Assembly (NCBI GenBank): GCA_002989075.1
Contig: PSQN01000012.1
Coordinates: forward strand, 1,302,001-1,366,000
DNA length: 64,000 nucleotides
Direction: 5' to 3'
DNA from: Arthonia radiata
Taxonomy: Eukaryota; Ascomycota; Arthoniomycetes; Arthoniales; Arthoniaceae
The notes under the pieces are model-generated. The model worked only from the letters and a program-made list of their open reading frames with translations. It had not been told where the DNA came from and ran no database searches. How positions within the stretch are numbered: the stretch's first letter is position 1; each line of letters opens with the position of its first letter. Positions 1 through 12,254 of the stretch are shown here, piece by piece. The translations under genes were made by a program, and so were the position numbers.

Positions 1-833
1 GAATACTCCAATTCCACCGACCTCTCATCGAAGAAGCCTTTCCTCGCGACGACCGTGGCACGCGAGAGGCATTGGCAGCTCTCTGTGATATCTTTACGAT
101 GAGCCAATGAACTGGTGTCGTACACTTTGGGACTGGTGTGCACCACGTGTGAGTCGTAGGCAATCGTCCGATGCGTAATACAGGGCTTTCGAAGGTATAG
201 GAAAGGCTGCTGTGTAAGATTGAATGCAATGAATGTGCAGGGACTGCTGCAATCCCTTGCTTACAAGAATGGGAGCCCGGCATGTCAGGAAAGATGACCT
301 CTTCATAATCAAAACAGCGCTTGCGGCCGACTGGATCACGGAGGCATCAGCAGCTCTAGCTTTGGTTCTTTCGAACAACTTCCTCAAGTCTTGAAGTGGA
401 CAAAGGCGTCAACATCCTGTTGTCCAACCACAGCCTTGCAGCAGGTCGTACGGACTTTACCGTGATATGTCCGTCGCCAGGAAGGACGCGGTCAGCTAGT
501 TTTCAGGCAAGCACAGTACGTGTTCGTTGATGCTTTGCCAATCTTATATGCATGCCATTTCTGCCTGCTGCTTCACGGACCTGCATCAGCTCACGTTTGC
601 TGTTGTCTAGGAAGCCGCCGAAGCTTTCGCTCCTGTCATATCAGCCTCTCGTCTCATCTTCCAGCTGTTGTCCCATCCATTTCCAACCACATAGTAGCCT
701 CCCACTCCCTACTTACGCGTCCGGCCACCGAAGATCTTATCTCACGCATTGGCATTTGAAAGACCGCCTGTTACAGTCCCCACACTTCTGCGCTCAGCCT
801 CAAGACCGCTTTCAGCTCGGCCGCTGGGCACTT
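1..833. other. Left-edge intergenic / NMA111 upstream region
   Basis: No gene is supported here. Open frames in this stretch are short and show no domain. The last 280 bp are open in the NMA111 frame (from about 552) but have no conserved protein character, so they are treated as 5' leader and promoter. Confidence 0.5.
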
Positions 834-3800
834 ATGGACAACCCCAATCATGGCTTCAAACGCAAGTTCGCCTCTACAAACTCTCCCTCTCGACCAGCAA
901 AGATACACCGAACTCGCACACAAGACAAGCTGGATCACGATATGCACGACGCTAGTGAAGAGGCGGCAGACCTCGTCGCGGACGAGTACAGCTCCGAGAA
1001 TGAGATCGAGGTTCAAGGACGCAAGAACATCGTGATGGATGATAAAGCATGGCAGGCTACGATTGAAAAGGCGATACCGAACGTCGTCAGCATACGCTTC
1101 TGCATGACAGCGGCTTTCGACACAGAGGTCGCTGGGCAGTCCGAAGCGACCGGTTTCGTGGTGGACGCTGAGCGCGGCCTGATCCTTACGAACCGCCACG
1201 TCGTCAACCCAGGGCCATTCTGGGGTTTCTGTGTCTTCGAGAACCATGAAGAGGCGGACGTCTGGCCTGTGTATCGGGACCCTGTGCACGACTTTGGCTT
1301 CCTGCGCTTCGACCCGAAGAAGATTGAATACATGAAGTTGACGGCCTTGCAACTGCGCCCAGACAAAGCTCAAGTTGGCACTGAGTTCCGCATGGTAGGT
1401 AATGATGCTGGTGAGAAGCTCAGTATACACTCTGGTATGATCAGTCGACTGGACCGGAACGCGCCGGACTATCAAGAGGGCTACTGTGACTTCAACACAA
1501 ACTACATACAAGCGGCGGCAGCTGCTTCGGGTGGGTCTTCGGGCAGTCCGATCGTCAATCTCGATGGACACGCGATTGCTTTGCAAGCTGGCGGCCGTAA
1601 CGATGCCGCGACAGATTACTTCCTTCCGCTAGACCGACCAAAACGTGCGCTGGAATGCGTGCAGCAAGACTTGCCTGTTACGAGAGGAACGATACAGACT
1701 CAATGGATGATAAGACCGTTCGATGAGTGCAAGCGGCTTGGGCTGTCGAAAGACTGGGAGAAGAAGCTGAGAGATACATTCCCGAAAGAGACGGGTTTGC
1801 TCGTTGCGGAAGTGATCTTGCCGGAAGGACCCGCTCACAAGCATCTTGAGGAGGGCGATGTACTCGTTCAGGTCAATGGCGAGCTATTGACCAAGTTCGT
1901 TCGCTTGGACGAGATTCTGGATACGAGTGTTGGTAAGGAAGTCCAGCTACTGGTCCAGCGCGGTGGAGAGGATGTGCACCTCAAGCTCTCAGTGGGGGAC
2001 TTGCATGCCATCACTCCTGATCGAATGGTATCAGTGGCTGGTGGCTCGTTCCACACGACCTCTTACCAGCAAGCTCGTCTGTATGGCGTAGCTTGCAAAG
2101 GCGTGTACGTCTGTGACGCCGTTGGCTCCTTTAAGCTAGAAGCAGCGGCTTCAGGCTATCTTGTTACGTCTCTCGACCATCGGAATACGCCGGACTTACA
2201 AACGTTCATCGAGGTGATGAAGAGCATACCTGATCGTGCACGTGTCGCGATTACATACAAACATCTGGCGGACATGCATACTCAGAGTACCACGATTATC
2301 CAGATTGATAGACATTGGTCCAAGAAGATGCGCATGGCTGTACGCAACGACAGCACAGGACCGTGGGATTACCACGATCTAGCGGATGCTCTGCCATCTG
2401 TTGACCCAACGCCGGGTCGTGCAACATTCGCTCGACCGACCGGCGTGAAACATCCAGCCGTGGGCGAGATGATCAGATCCTTCGTGCGAGTATCAGCGAC
2501 TTTCCCGATCAAGCTCGACGGCTTCCCAAGGACTCGTAAGGTGGGTCATGGCTTAGTGGTGGATGCCGAGAAAGGTCTTGTTGTCGTATCGCGTACCATC
2601 ATTCCTTACGATATTTGCGACATTAGCCTCACCATAGCGGACAGCGTCATCGTGGAGGCATCGGTACTATTCATGCATCCGCTGCTGAACTTCGCTATCA
2701 TTCAGTACGACACTTCGCTTGTCGATGCTCCAGTTCAGTCAGCACGCCTCTCGAATGAATATGTTGAGCAAGGTGATGACTGCATATTCTTTGCTTACAA
2801 TCACAACCTTCGACATGTCATGACGAAGACCTCCGTCACAGATGTGACGTCCGTATCAATACCGCCTTCTTCGTCTACGCCACGCTATCGCGCCGTCAAC
2901 ATGGAAGCTATCACGATTGACTCCGGCCTGTCGCAGCAGTGCGGGACTGGCGCATTGGTGTCAGAAGACGGCACAGTCCTAGCAATCTGGTTATCACACT
3001 TGGGCGAGCGCAACTCGAACGGACGCGATACAGAGTATCATCTCGGTCTGCCCTCGCCTTACATGATCCCCATTGTGCAGCAACTACAAAAGGGCGTCGT
3101 CCCAAATCTGAACATCATTAACGCCGAGTTCACGACCACTCACATGAGTCAAGCGCGCATCATGGGTCTGTCCGAAGACTGGATTCAGCGCGTCGAGGGC
3201 GAGGACCCTGAGCGACACCAGCTCTTCATGGTCCGCAAAGTCGACTGTGACCATCCCGAGTTCGATGGTGAGAGGCTAGCCGAAGGCGACATCGTACTCA
3301 CGCTGAACGGCAAGCTCATCACCCGCAACCGTGACTTCGAAATCCAGTACGACGCAGACGTCCTCGACGCAGTGGTCCTCCGCAAGCAGGAAGAAAAGCA
3401 CCTCAAAATCAAAACCATGTCCACCGCCGACCTCAACACATCCCGCGCCGTCTCCTTCGCTGGCGCCGTCCTCCAACCACCTCACCACGCCGTGCGTCAG
3501 CAGATATCCAAGCTCCACTCCGGGATCTACATCTGCGCGCGCAACCGCGGCTCACCCGCAGACATGTACGGCCTCTCGCCTACGAACTTCATCGTCGGTG
3601 TTAATGGCACGCCCGTGAAGGACCTCGACGACTTCCTGGCGCTGACGAGCAAGATCGGGGATAATGCGTATTTTCGGCTGAAGATGATGAGTTTTGATGA
3701 TGTGCCGTATGTGGTTACGCTGAAGAAGTGTGAGCATTACTTCCCGACGATGGAGTTTCGAAGGGATGCGGCGACGGGGAAGTGGGCGCGGTGGGAGATC

Positions 3801-3905
3801 ACCAGTGGAGGTGTGAGGAGGAGGGATAGTAGTGTGCCGTTGGATCAGAGTAATGTGGAGGTTGATGCGGGCGGTGGGGGTGATGGTGATGGTGATTGTG
3901 AATGA
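834..3905 (+). CDS. NMA111: Nma111/HtrA-like nuclear serine protease
   Basis: Single-exon gene of 1,023 aa, the usual length of fungal Nma111, a nuclear HtrA-family serine protease linked to apoptosis-like death and lipid homeostasis. The first trypsin-like repeat shows the triad His122 (TNRHVV), Asp153 (VHDFGF) and Ser236 (GSSGSP). PDZ-type segments follow (for example [11 protein letters not shown]). A second, degenerate protease-PDZ repeat starts near residue 540, where [16 protein letters not shown] mirrors the first repeat without a GSSGSP motif. This two-repeat arrangement is diagnostic of Nma111. A basic KRKF stretch near the N-terminus may be a nuclear localisation signal. The ATG at 834 was chosen over the in-frame codons upstream because family similarity begins after it. 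The gene converges with the DUF3669 gene, with 90 bp between stops. Confidence 0.95.
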   Translation: MDNPNHGFKRKFASTNSPSRPAKIHRTRTQDKLDHDMHDASEEAADLVADEYSSENEIEVQGRKNIVMDDKAWQATIEKAIPNVVSIRFCMTAAFDTEVAGQSEATGFVVDAERGLILTNRHVVNPGPFWGFCVFENHEEADVWPVYRDPVHDFGFLRFDPKKIEYMKLTALQLRPDKAQVGTEFRMVGNDAGEKLSIHSGMISRLDRNAPDYQEGYCDFNTNYIQAAAAASGGSSGSPIVNLDGHAIALQAGGRNDAATDYFLPLDRPKRALECVQQDLPVTRGTIQTQWMIRPFDECKRLGLSKDWEKKLRDTFPKETGLLVAEVILPEGPAHKHLEEGDVLVQVNGELLTKFVRLDEILDTSVGKEVQLLVQRGGEDVHLKLSVGDLHAITPDRMVSVAGGSFHTTSYQQARLYGVACKGVYVCDAVGSFKLEAAASGYLVTSLDHRNTPDLQTFIEVMKSIPDRARVAITYKHLADMHTQSTTIIQIDRHWSKKMRMAVRNDSTGPWDYHDLADALPSVDPTPGRATFARPTGVKHPAVGEMIRSFVRVSATFPIKLDGFPRTRKVGHGLVVDAEKGLVVVSRTIIPYDICDISLTIADSVIVEASVLFMHPLLNFAIIQYDTSLVDAPVQSARLSNEYVEQGDDCIFFAYNHNLRHVMTKTSVTDVTSVSIPPSSSTPRYRAVNMEAITIDSGLSQQCGTGALVSEDGTVLAIWLSHLGERNSNGRDTEYHLGLPSPYMIPIVQQLQKGVVPNLNIINAEFTTTHMSQARIMGLSEDWIQRVEGEDPERHQLFMVRKVDCDHPEFDGERLAEGDIVLTLNGKLITRNRDFEIQYDADVLDAVVLRKQEEKHLKIKTMSTADLNTSRAVSFAGAVLQPPHHAVRQQISKLHSGIYICARNRGSPADMYGLSPTNFIVGVNGTPVKDLDDFLALTSKIGDNAYFRLKMMSFDDVPYVVTLKKCEHYFPTMEFRRDAATGKWARWEITSGGVRRRDSSVPLDQSNVEVDAGGGGDGDGDCE

Positions 3906-3995
3906 CATTGCATGGGTGGTGTTTAATACCCGATGATATGGCATTGATTACCAATAAGTTATTGAATGGAACGCACGCTGCTATTCAGCAGGCCT

Positions 3996-5642
3996 TTATA
4001 GTAGAGCTAAAGCCCCCAACCCCTCCGCAGCTTCATCTCTCCTATCTCTCGCCGTCTCTTTACATGCCCCCTCCTCTTCTACCATCGCTTCCTCAACCAT
4101 CTCCCGCGCTCTCACCTTCTCCTCCCTCATCCCCCTCCACACCTCAATCACCCGCTTCGGCACACTCTCATCCCCCAACAACTCCCCTCCCGTACTCACA
4201 TACGCCCTCTCAAAACAGCGAAACAACTCCGCTTCCACCGTTCCCTCGGCGAAACCAGGCTTAGGAATGTACGGATCGTTCCGCTCGATTGAGGCGGCGA
4301 GCTGGCGTGCTATGTTTTCGTGCTCGGATGGGTGACAGGGGTGGGGTGGGGGTTGCTGTTGGTCGGTGTTTGAGGCGGGTGGTGAGGCTGGTGAGGTGTG
4401 CGTGGTGGGGGATGTGTCTTCGATATCAGCGTTCTCGTCCTCGATATCCACATCCCTTGCTTTATCAAAATCGACAACCCACAATCTCACACCGTCGTCC
4501 TCCCCACCTTCTACATCACCATTACACTCCCATTTCCTCTCCTGTTCCATCTGTGCATGTCCGCCTCGTCCTCCAACTTCTCTCCTCTCCTGGCTCACAA
4601 CAGGTTGAGGCGACACCCCACCAAGAACGAATTCGACGTCATTACCGTCGGTAGAGGCGTCAAACGCCATAACCGCCATTGCATTCCCAATCATCTCAGC
4701 CCAATTCCTGCATCGCTCAATGCCAAACACTGAAAGTGCTTGATCGAGATGAAGCGGGAGGTTCATCAGGCCGAAAAACCGCTTCCTTTCGTTGGTCTTG
4801 TCGTGTTCGCTGTCCACACTTTGTTTGTCAAACCCACCACCCACGCTCTCGTTGTTATGCCCACCGTCCATCCCCTCGTTGTCATGCCCACCACCCACCC
4901 CACCGCCTCCACCACCCACCCTTCTCCTCCGTCCCAAATACAACCGCCCCACCACACCCTGCCTATAATCCACACTCCCCCTCACGCTCTCCACGATCTC
5001 GCCTGGACAATACCGTCCCACCAACTCCTCCAGTAGCGGTTCAGGGAGCGCAGGGATCCGCGAAAGGGTGAAACAGTACGTCGGCTGGCGGTGGTGCTCT
5101 GGCAATCGCGGGGCGATTGTGGCGAACCAGTCCGTGGAGAGTGAGCGGTCGGGACGTGGACGGGAGGCGCGTAAAGAGGTGTATGGGGGGAGGGGGTGGG
5201 GGGTGTGGTATGTTGGTGTGAAGGGTAATGGGAGGCTTAGATGGAGTGGAGTGGGGGTGTTGGAGTCGGGGGTGTGGTGGAGCGGCGTGGGCACATCCTC
5301 GCCCTGCCTGTGATCGAGTGGCGTGGTTGGAGTGGCTGGCCCGGTTTGAGCTGGAGGGTTATTCAATGTAGACGGAGCTGGTGGAGTAGACGGAGAGGAA
5401 GATCTGCGATAATGCGCAAAGCTCTCGGAAACGCGCCGGCCGGTGGCGAAGTCCTGGGCCATGTTCGTATTGAGATGGTGGGTCAGGGCTTTTTTGATGC
5501 AGGTGGTGGGGGAGGCGAGGAAGATTGTGCCGGCGTAGCCGTGGCCGAGGGAGGGGAGGGGTGTGGGTTTGTGTGTGAGTTTGTGTGTGGGTGATGATGG
5601 GGTTGAGGGTGGGGACATGGTTGGTGTGGACGCTGTGTCCAT
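3996..5642 (-). CDS. DUF3669-domain protein
   Basis: Single-exon ORF of 548 aa. Features typical of the fungal DUF3669 (zinc-finger-annotated) family are visible: an N-terminal LGHGYAGTIF segment, a central FFGLMNLPLHLDQ block, WVVDFDKARD near residue 390, and the C-terminal RNDPYIPKP motif followed by ELFRCFERAY. Between these lie low-complexity Pro/Thr/Ser and Gly/His/Asp-rich linkers (about residues 80-160 and 240-290) that vary freely in this family. The reaction is unknown. The layout, with a glycine loop early and a DFD motif late, recalls kinase-like folds, but that is inference. No signal peptide is seen, so it is probably cytosolic or nuclear. Confidence 0.75.
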   Translation of the reverse strand: MDTASTPTMSPPSTPSSPTHKLTHKPTPLPSLGHGYAGTIFLASPTTCIKKALTHHLNTNMAQDFATGRRVSESFAHYRRSSSPSTPPAPSTLNNPPAQTGPATPTTPLDHRQGEDVPTPLHHTPDSNTPTPLHLSLPLPFTPTYHTPHPLPPYTSLRASRPRPDRSLSTDWFATIAPRLPEHHRQPTYCFTLSRIPALPEPLLEELVGRYCPGEIVESVRGSVDYRQGVVGRLYLGRRRRVGGGGGGVGGGHDNEGMDGGHNNESVGGGFDKQSVDSEHDKTNERKRFFGLMNLPLHLDQALSVFGIERCRNWAEMIGNAMAVMAFDASTDGNDVEFVLGGVSPQPVVSQERREVGGRGGHAQMEQERKWECNGDVEGGEDDGVRLWVVDFDKARDVDIEDENADIEDTSPTTHTSPASPPASNTDQQQPPPHPCHPSEHENIARQLAASIERNDPYIPKPGFAEGTVEAELFRCFERAYVSTGGELLGDESVPKRVIEVWRGMREEKVRAREMVEEAMVEEEGACKETARDRRDEAAEGLGALALL

Positions 5643-6047
5643 GTCGATGGCGGTTGTGATGGTATCAAGAAGGCCTATTGTAAAGCGCTGAATGCTGCAC
5701 TGGACGTTGCGTGAGATGATGAATGATAACGGTAGAAGAAGAAGGAGGGTGAGGAGAGCATGGAATGATGGGGAGGAAATGTTGGGCGCTCTGACGAGGT
5801 GGGATGGATGGGTCTTGCGGTGGCTACGGCATACTCACGCAATCTGTTCGTCATTGAGATACCCTCTAGAAACAAGGCTTGGGGAAGAGAAACGATGGAA
5901 GATAGGCAGAGTGCCATTACTTCAACTTATTGAAGTAGCCGTGTGAGCTCTAATCCATGCTTCATACGCTTTTGTTACTCTAATTTGCCAACGCCTGATG
6001 GGAGATGGGTATGGTCCCACAAAAGAAACTCGTGATTGTGGTCGTCA
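5643..6047. other. Intergenic region
   Basis: About 400 bp between the DUF3669 start and the AOX stop. No coding signal or RNA gene is seen. It holds the promoter of the DUF3669 gene and the AOX 3' end. Confidence 0.5.
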
Positions 6048-7192
6048 TTAGATGACTTCTTTACGCTCCCAGCCCTCAGGCCGCTGGAATTCGATACCCT
6101 TCACCGGGTGTGGCTTGCCCGCGTCATGATACTCGGACACATACGGGTTCGGGTCCTCCTTCTGATCGAGATTGCCTAGCGTATGGTTGACTTCGCGGTG
6201 CTTGCTCTCATCAGCGCGGATGTAAAGCAGCAGATTCCGCATCGATCGATGGCCTTCAGGCATGTTCCAGTACTTGATGGCCATGTCGGGCGCCTGCATC
6301 GTCGACCATTGTGGCAGCTTGCCCGCGTCGATGTCTTGGATCTCTCGGGTGTAGGTTAAGACGGCCTCTTCTTCCAGGTAGCCGACGAAGCGGTGGGCGG
6401 TACGTGGGCTGAGAAGGTAGGCGAGGAAGAAGCCGTTGAAAAAGACGCCCTGGGCGCCGAGAACCATAACGCGCATGAACGAGCCCGGTCTGTACATCTG
6501 GAGGAACGTCCTGCGCCATATGTTAATAGGCTGATTGCTGTCAATCTCGAAAACAAGACTTACAGAAGGTGCATGCGCTCGTTGTAAGACTCTTCGAGTA
6601 GAGTTTCGATCCACCCATTATCCCTCTGCATCCTCCTCATGCTGTGCAGATGCCGCATCATACCACCAACCATGCCCGGCACGCCCGCAACACTCTCGAG
6701 GAAGACATTGCGTACTAAGTACTTCTGCTCGGTCATGGCGACGGTCGGCTTCCCGTCCTTGGCCTTCTTCATCTCTTTGTCATGCTTGTAGCCCGTGGCG
6801 ATGTCCAAGCCCCATCGCAGCAGACGCACGGCAGTCAGCGCCACCTTATCTGACCAATTGTTCGCATTCCGATGAGCGACCTTGACTTCGTTCATCTGCT
6901 GCTCGGTGTAAACTGGGTGAGGCCATGCTGGCTTTGTCTCGCGGATCTGCTCGGTGGGGCTGAGAGGGAAGAACTCCCGGTGGGCGGTGGAAGTGAAGGA
7001 GAAGCGTCGCCTGGAGGGCTTGTTGGCGGGAGCGACGGTATTGAGACCTCTCACGCAGGCTGCTGGGGTAGCGTGCGTCTTGCTGAAGCCAACAAGGCCA
7101 GCGGAGAGGGTGCGGCCGAAGCCGCTTGATGTGAGGCGGATGGCGAGAGGTTGTGGTGATGAGAGCATGTGGGTGGTTTGTCCAATGTTCAA
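6048..7192 (-). CDS. AOX1: Mitochondrial alternative oxidase
   Basis: Two exons, complement(6048..6510, 6564..7192), with a 53-bp GT-AG intron; the splice joins HLL to TFLQM in frame. The product is 363 aa, normal for fungal AOX. It oxidises ubiquinol and reduces oxygen to water in the inner mitochondrial membrane, bypassing complexes III and IV. The basic Ser/Arg-rich N-terminus is a mitochondrial presequence. All di-iron ligand motifs are present: FLESVAG, the first ExxH (NERMH), LEEEAV, and the second ExxH (DESKH). Hydrophobic segments around GMVGGMM and [13 protein letters not shown] fit the membrane-bound helices. A second in-frame Met lies eight codons downstream (MLSSP) and may be the true start. 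Expression is probably stress-induced, as in other fungi. Confidence 0.97.
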
Positions 7193-7997
7193 TGGGTTTT
7201 GGTAATCAATAGAGTTTCAATAGAGATTACAATGGAAGAAGGAAGAGGGAAGGCGAAGAGTTGATGGATGTTTCTTTATACAAACTAGAGGCATTTGCTG
7301 ACAGCATTGTCCTCCCTATCGCTTTTCGTGTCCACGGCCGCCCCGCGCGCCCTCCGCCAAGGGCTTCTGGACAGCTCATTCTCTTGCGTCTTTTTCGTGG
7401 AGGCACCGAAAGTGCGTGTCGCATGCCTGTGGACATTCAACGTGGTATTGAGCAATCTGCAGCAGCATGCAGAACAGTTTGCAGACTAGTAACAGCGCGC
7501 GATCGACCTCGAAGCGCGGATCGCACGCGCTAAAATTAGTAGCGCCGCTTAGTCATGGACCGGGCAATGTCGGGTTGAAAGGTGGCATCGGCTGGCTGTG
7601 TACATGCTGTGCCAGCGACAGCAATATTCACAGATGTCACAGTCACTTCACCTGATTGCTGTTCCCGCTGGTGAGCTTTCATAGTTCCGCTGCGACGGCA
7701 TGTATGAGCCATCTTTACGTTTGCGCCAACTCAAAATATACTGTCCACAACTTGTGATTCCATCCGGCAATGCTCCATCCTGTGTAACGTCGCGACATGC
7801 ATACTGTCGTCATCTCGCTGGAACGGCCCTCACAAGTGCACATTGAGACTCGACCTTTGCTCTGACAACAAATTCCTGTGAGCATTGAGTTGAGTTGCCG
7901 GCAGTGGTCGGTCTGCAGCGCGACGCTCTGGTCCTAGCAAGGGCGGGATGACATGTAAAGCAAGGCCGCCCATATCTTTGGATGAAGGCTGCCCGGT
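7193..7997. other. Intergenic region upstream of AOX
   Basis: About 800 bp with no supported gene. It serves as the divergent promoter region for AOX (minus) and the orphan gene at 7998 (plus). No clear TATA box was identified. Confidence 0.5.
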
Positions 7998-9098
7998 GTG
8001 GTGATGGCGCACAAACCGGGACTGGTCATCTTCATAGCTGGACCGCGCATCCTAAAAGCCGCCTTCGGAGTCACCAGATCGTTGTGGGACATCACCAGCA
8101 AGTATAATCCGCACACGCCTCAAAACTATGAAAGTGAAACCTTTTGTGCAGTAGATAGAACTTACCGGAACCTGACACGACGCCATGACGTTCAATTGGA
8201 CAACCAAAGTATGACGATGCCCGATGTTTTTGAGAAGATTCGTCACTGGTGTCGCGCTGTGCGCGCTGTGGAGAGCAAGTATGGCGTTCACATAGCACCC
8301 TTCCACGACACAGAATATCAACGCGATATTCAGGGAGTCGCTTCGAAAATCATTTCGGAGTCTTTCGTAGATGGCAAGTATGTCCCTAGTGTCCATGAGC
8401 GAGCCCGTCGCTTTTTCCTCGATCTCCAGAGAAGCTACAGAGGCGAAGGCGGACCGGCACAACGGTGGGCCTGGAAGGAAACGATTATTGGCACGCTGGA
8501 CGAAACAGAAACTCCTTGTGATAGAGGTTTCGCGCAACCCATGGCGCTCTCGCATGATTCTCGGTTGCTGCGCCTGAACACGCTTAGGCATGATCCTATT
8601 GGTGCCGGCTGTCCAAGACGGTACGACACTGATTACTTGATCCCACGGTCGCAGGTACTTGACCATCTTGGTCGTCCCAGTGAAGCTGTTCAACCCATCA
8701 TTGACCAGCGGAGACAGAACCGTACTTTGCACCGCGCATGTCAATCGCTGCAAGACTTTGAATACTTGCATGTTGGTTCCATAAAGACGGTCTGGGCAGC
8801 AGCCGCATTGGGATGGCAGTCCGTTTGTTTCCGCGCTCGTGGGCTCTCTGCTGAGATCGACAGATTTCACGCGCAACAACCAAATCGGTCACCATTGCTA
8901 TTTCCTGTGATGAATAATCTGCTCCAACTGGTTGATTGGCGGCCCAAACCAACCCCGAGTGTTCGGCAAATATCTGACTCATACCAAGCCTACATTGCCA
9001 GGCAAGTGTACGAACTCGCCTTGCCAGGGGACCATTCAGCGGAGTATCACGAGAAGCTGGACCGATTCCTCAATTCATTGCGGCTTGTTCAGTCGTGA
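7998..9098 (+). CDS. Hypothetical protein, no recognised domain
   Basis: ORF of 366 aa with no intron needed. I do not recognise a family. The composition is that of a soluble globular protein, rich in Arg, His and Gln, with no signal peptide or membrane segment after the first residues. A second Met two codons in (MAHKPG) is an equally good start. An antisense ORF of 275 aa covers part of it. The plus frame was preferred because it is longer and its amino-acid balance is more protein-like. It lies 385 bp upstream of a DUF7587-type gene on the same strand, so both may belong to the same accessory patch. Confidence 0.5.
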   Translation: MVMAHKPGLVIFIAGPRILKAAFGVTRSLWDITSKYNPHTPQNYESETFCAVDRTYRNLTRRHDVQLDNQSMTMPDVFEKIRHWCRAVRAVESKYGVHIAPFHDTEYQRDIQGVASKIISESFVDGKYVPSVHERARRFFLDLQRSYRGEGGPAQRWAWKETIIGTLDETETPCDRGFAQPMALSHDSRLLRLNTLRHDPIGAGCPRRYDTDYLIPRSQVLDHLGRPSEAVQPIIDQRRQNRTLHRACQSLQDFEYLHVGSIKTVWAAAALGWQSVCFRARGLSAEIDRFHAQQPNRSPLLFPVMNNLLQLVDWRPKPTPSVRQISDSYQAYIARQVYELALPGDHSAEYHEKLDRFLNSLRLVQS

Positions 9099-9483
9099 TT
9101 CCGAATGATTCGAATGACTTGTCAGCGGACTAATCTCAACACCTCACGTTTGCTGCTCAGCGAATGCGGCTGGAACCCCTCTTGACCTCTTATCTTCTTG
9201 GATAGAGGTCGTTGCATGGGACTAACCTCGACAGGATCACTCATGAATTCAGTCGATCCTAATCCTGCTGCAGCTTATCCGGAATCGAGGAGAGGAAGCG
9301 CACAGCGTTCGAACGCTGTATTCAAGCGCTGAGCTGCATGTGTTGACGTCCTTGCAAACGAAGGCGGCTGACAACTGCACACTTTGCTATCCGCGGATGA
9401 GCGTTTGCTGTGACAATGGCGCTGCTGCAGGTAACCGAGCACGGGTGAATTGTATGCCTTTTAGAAGCTAAGAGCAATCCTGC
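9099..9483. other. Intergenic region
   Basis: About 385 bp between two plus-strand accessory genes. No feature is recognised; it may contain an unrecognised first exon of the following gene. Confidence 0.4.
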
Positions 9484-10642
9484 TTGCTCTTCTCGCCCTT
9501 CCAGCTGCTCATCGGTATTTCAACTGAGCCCACGAAGCCTGCAGTCGACAAAGCTCAGGTCATGATGGAGGTGACGACCCTATTTCAGCCAAAAGGTGAC
9601 TATGAGCACCTGACACGAGAGTTCGATCGCGTACCGGCCTACTTGTTCCGCACCTATGCCCCAAGCTCTTACGGCGTGAACGCAGATAATGTATTTGCGT
9701 CCGCTGCATCGACCTGCGCCCTCGACGAGAGCGACATCCTCGGCCGAGATCCAGAGGAAAGCAAAGCTATGTTGCGTGGGCACCTGACCTGGCGAGCTGG
9801 CTTTCGAGACAACTTGGTCTCGTGGACATGCTCATTCATCTTCGCAGTTCAGCATGGCATTCGTCGATTGGCGACGGATCGCAAAACGCCAGACGCCGCA
9901 GATATCCGCATCTGCATTCTGAATACCAAGACATTGCCACGAGGAACATTCTTGTCAGCAGTGGCACTCATGGAAGCCTACGAAGTCACGGATCAGGACA
10001 AGCTTCACCCACAGTGGTCCCAAGGCGAATATTTGTCACAAGGCTCTTTCATCCTCGAAGCCCCGGAGTCTTCGCCGCACATCGCCACCACAAGCCTCCA
10101 AGCTCTGATGCAGAACGGATTGTTCCAGTTGTACCCTCCCTTCGGCAACGTCATGTATCAAAGCTTTCTTGCTACGCGAGTCGCCGAACTCAGGATGGCA
10201 TTTCGGGAGCGAGCCAGTCCACCAACAGCGGAGCAACTACGGCTTGCCACATCCATCACCGATAGCTGTTTCGTGTCGCCTCGCCTTCGTGTGGTCGTCG
10301 CAGCCACCCTGCTGTCTCTAGAGCCTAGACCTCGGCTTGATCCCAAGACGTTCGAGAAATTTCGACACTTTCGTTGTGGTATGTCTTCAGTAGCTCTGCG
10401 AAGAGCTGGTAGGCAGTGGTAGCTGACACGGTATAGCTACGATCATTCCAAGAGCGACACTCGACAGCTTCGCCATCACATCCAGCGCCGTGCCCGAGCA
10501 TAACCAATTTGTGGAGCTGATGCATGACCTTTATGCTGATGGTCAGCGTCACGAATGGGTCTTGAGAGAGCAGGAGAGAAAGGTTGGGCGGGAGGGGCTC
10601 GACAAGGCCATGGAGGGTCTTAGTATGAAGTCCGATGAGTAG
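9484..10642 (+). CDS. DUF7587-type fungal protein
   Basis: Two exons, 9484..10378 and 10437..10642, with a 58-bp intron that has a GTATGT donor and a CTGAC branch site. The product is 366 aa. The N-terminal part contains VPAYLFRTYAPSSYG, the (V/I)PxxLFRxxxPxS signature I associate with DUF7587 proteins of filamentous fungi; their function is unknown. After splicing, the C-terminus gives a continuous hydrophilic tail ending MKSDE, which supports the intron. The first ATG was taken, but Met27-Met28 (ATGATG at 9562) is closer to the conserved region and may be the real start. No signal peptide or membrane helix is evident. Confidence 0.65.
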
Positions 10643-10693
10643 CGCTGAAGTAATTGTGTTGCAGACCCTGTGAATGCGCGTTGCATCTGCTAC

Positions 10694-10853
10694 TTAATTA
10701 TGTTCAGAACAGCTCCACGAACCGCTCCCACTATTACTGCCAACATCCTGCTGTATCTCAGTACCGCTCGCATACAAGCCAAGCCCCATGATCGCAGCAC
10801 CCATGCACACCAATAGTACATTGATCACTGTTAGAAAGGTCTTGCGGGAGGTC
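10694..10853 (-). pseudogene. C-terminal remnant of an amino-acid-transporter-like gene
   Basis: On the minus strand, an exon-like stretch preceded by a good acceptor (TTGCAG) encodes about 52 residues. They contain a hydrophobic helix (VINVLLVCMGAAIMGLGLY), then ASG, and end in WSCSEHN before TAA. The pattern of a last helix with GxYAS and a terminal (F/W)SC is typical of the C-terminus of fungal Aa_trans amino-acid transporters. No helices of the other ten membrane segments can be found upstream (to 12.2 kb), so this reads as a residual fragment. It could instead be the last exon of a small unrecognised membrane protein. Confidence 0.35.
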
Positions 10854-12254
10854 CTGCAACAGAAATCGGACTACGCACCGACGTCGATCACGAGCAAGCT
10901 GCTTACTGAAAAGAGTGAAAGACATGCTGAAGACTTTGACAGCTGAGGACTGTAACCGTTGAGATCAAACCTTATCGCCTGGATGTTGCAGATGCTCTCG
11001 TCCTCGTGGGCGTTGGATAATGGGCTTACATAATCAAGAGAGGAGCATATAATTTATAGTCGACCACATGATAGTTTAGCAGGCATTGGGGGCTTTTGCT
11101 CCGCGTCCTTCTTGTCTCACAATATTTTTGGGATTGTTAGAGTGGTTACAGCTTCGAGCGTGACCGGAGCCGAACTGCCTATGGGGCTTAGAGGGGCGTG
11201 TCTCCCAATAGACACGACCATAATTGCACACGGTGTATTGCAGTCGCAAAGCTTTATGCGGATGGTTGTTGTGATGGTAAGAACGATGGTGAAGATCTCA
11301 CGTCGCGACGCTCACATTGACAATCGTGACAGGCATTCTGACTCGACCCATCCGACCTGTCCAGCCTTCGATCCTGCTCCTCCAGCTTGCACACAATCGC
11401 ACCCGTTAGAAGCCAGCTATAGTGGCAGTCGTGGTGGTGTTCGACTCGTCTGCGATTGCTGGCCTAAGCCTTTCCTTCTTGAGCGCTGTCCAGTATCATT
11501 TCTTCCACCCACGCCCCAGGCAAAGACGGGGTTGCGTTTGGCTATCATGCCATCTCAAGTCTGTTGACTCATCAGCTGAAGCCAATCAGTTAGCGACGCC
11601 GGTCAACAACTCTCATGAACCCACGAATTCGAGTTGGAGCTGAGCCCGAGAGGTGCGAGCTTCATCTGGCCCTAGTCTAGGACGAAGGATCAATGAATTG
11701 TATTGTGGAGCTACTGCAGTCGACACCCGCGGACATGTGCGATTTGGCCATGTGCGTCTGCTCCCTGGGATATTTGCTATCGGTGCTATAAGCTTTCTAT
11801 TCAACATGCAGTCTTTCAATAAATCGGCATCTATAAATAGTACAAAGGAGTGCGAACCAGATTGCAACGGTCTTCTACAGGGGATGACGGTACACTTCCC
11901 CTCAGTATACCCATGCGTACCTGTACGTTGACACGTTGGGTACTAACTATTCAAGACACCACGGATTGTTCTGCGTATGTGCTCCCTATCCCCCGGTCCT
12001 TACGGTGACCTAGGTCCTCCTACGAGGCACGACCTTCCTTCGCTTTGCTTTGAAGGAACGCTCACGCAAGTGGAAACATGCCTGTCTGACGATACATGGG
12101 TATGCTTTAGTGCTAGATCCTTATGCCCATTGGGACCAAGGACGACTCGACACTTGTAGCTCGATGCGGTGAGCGATTCTCAGCGTACGTTTATATAAAC
12201 CAGTGTTTCTTGGTTTTGGTGACTGTTAGACCACGCCGTAGAAGCACTGCAACG
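10854..12254. other. Gene-poor intergenic region
   Basis: About 1.4 kb without a supported gene. Short open frames occur on both strands (for example 11112-11567 on plus) but have no domain, no splice support and no convincing composition. Confidence 0.45.

Noticed and set aside
771-1586. Minus-strand ORF of 271 codons opposite NMA111
   Set aside because: Shadow of a strongly conserved protease-coding region; no domain of its own.
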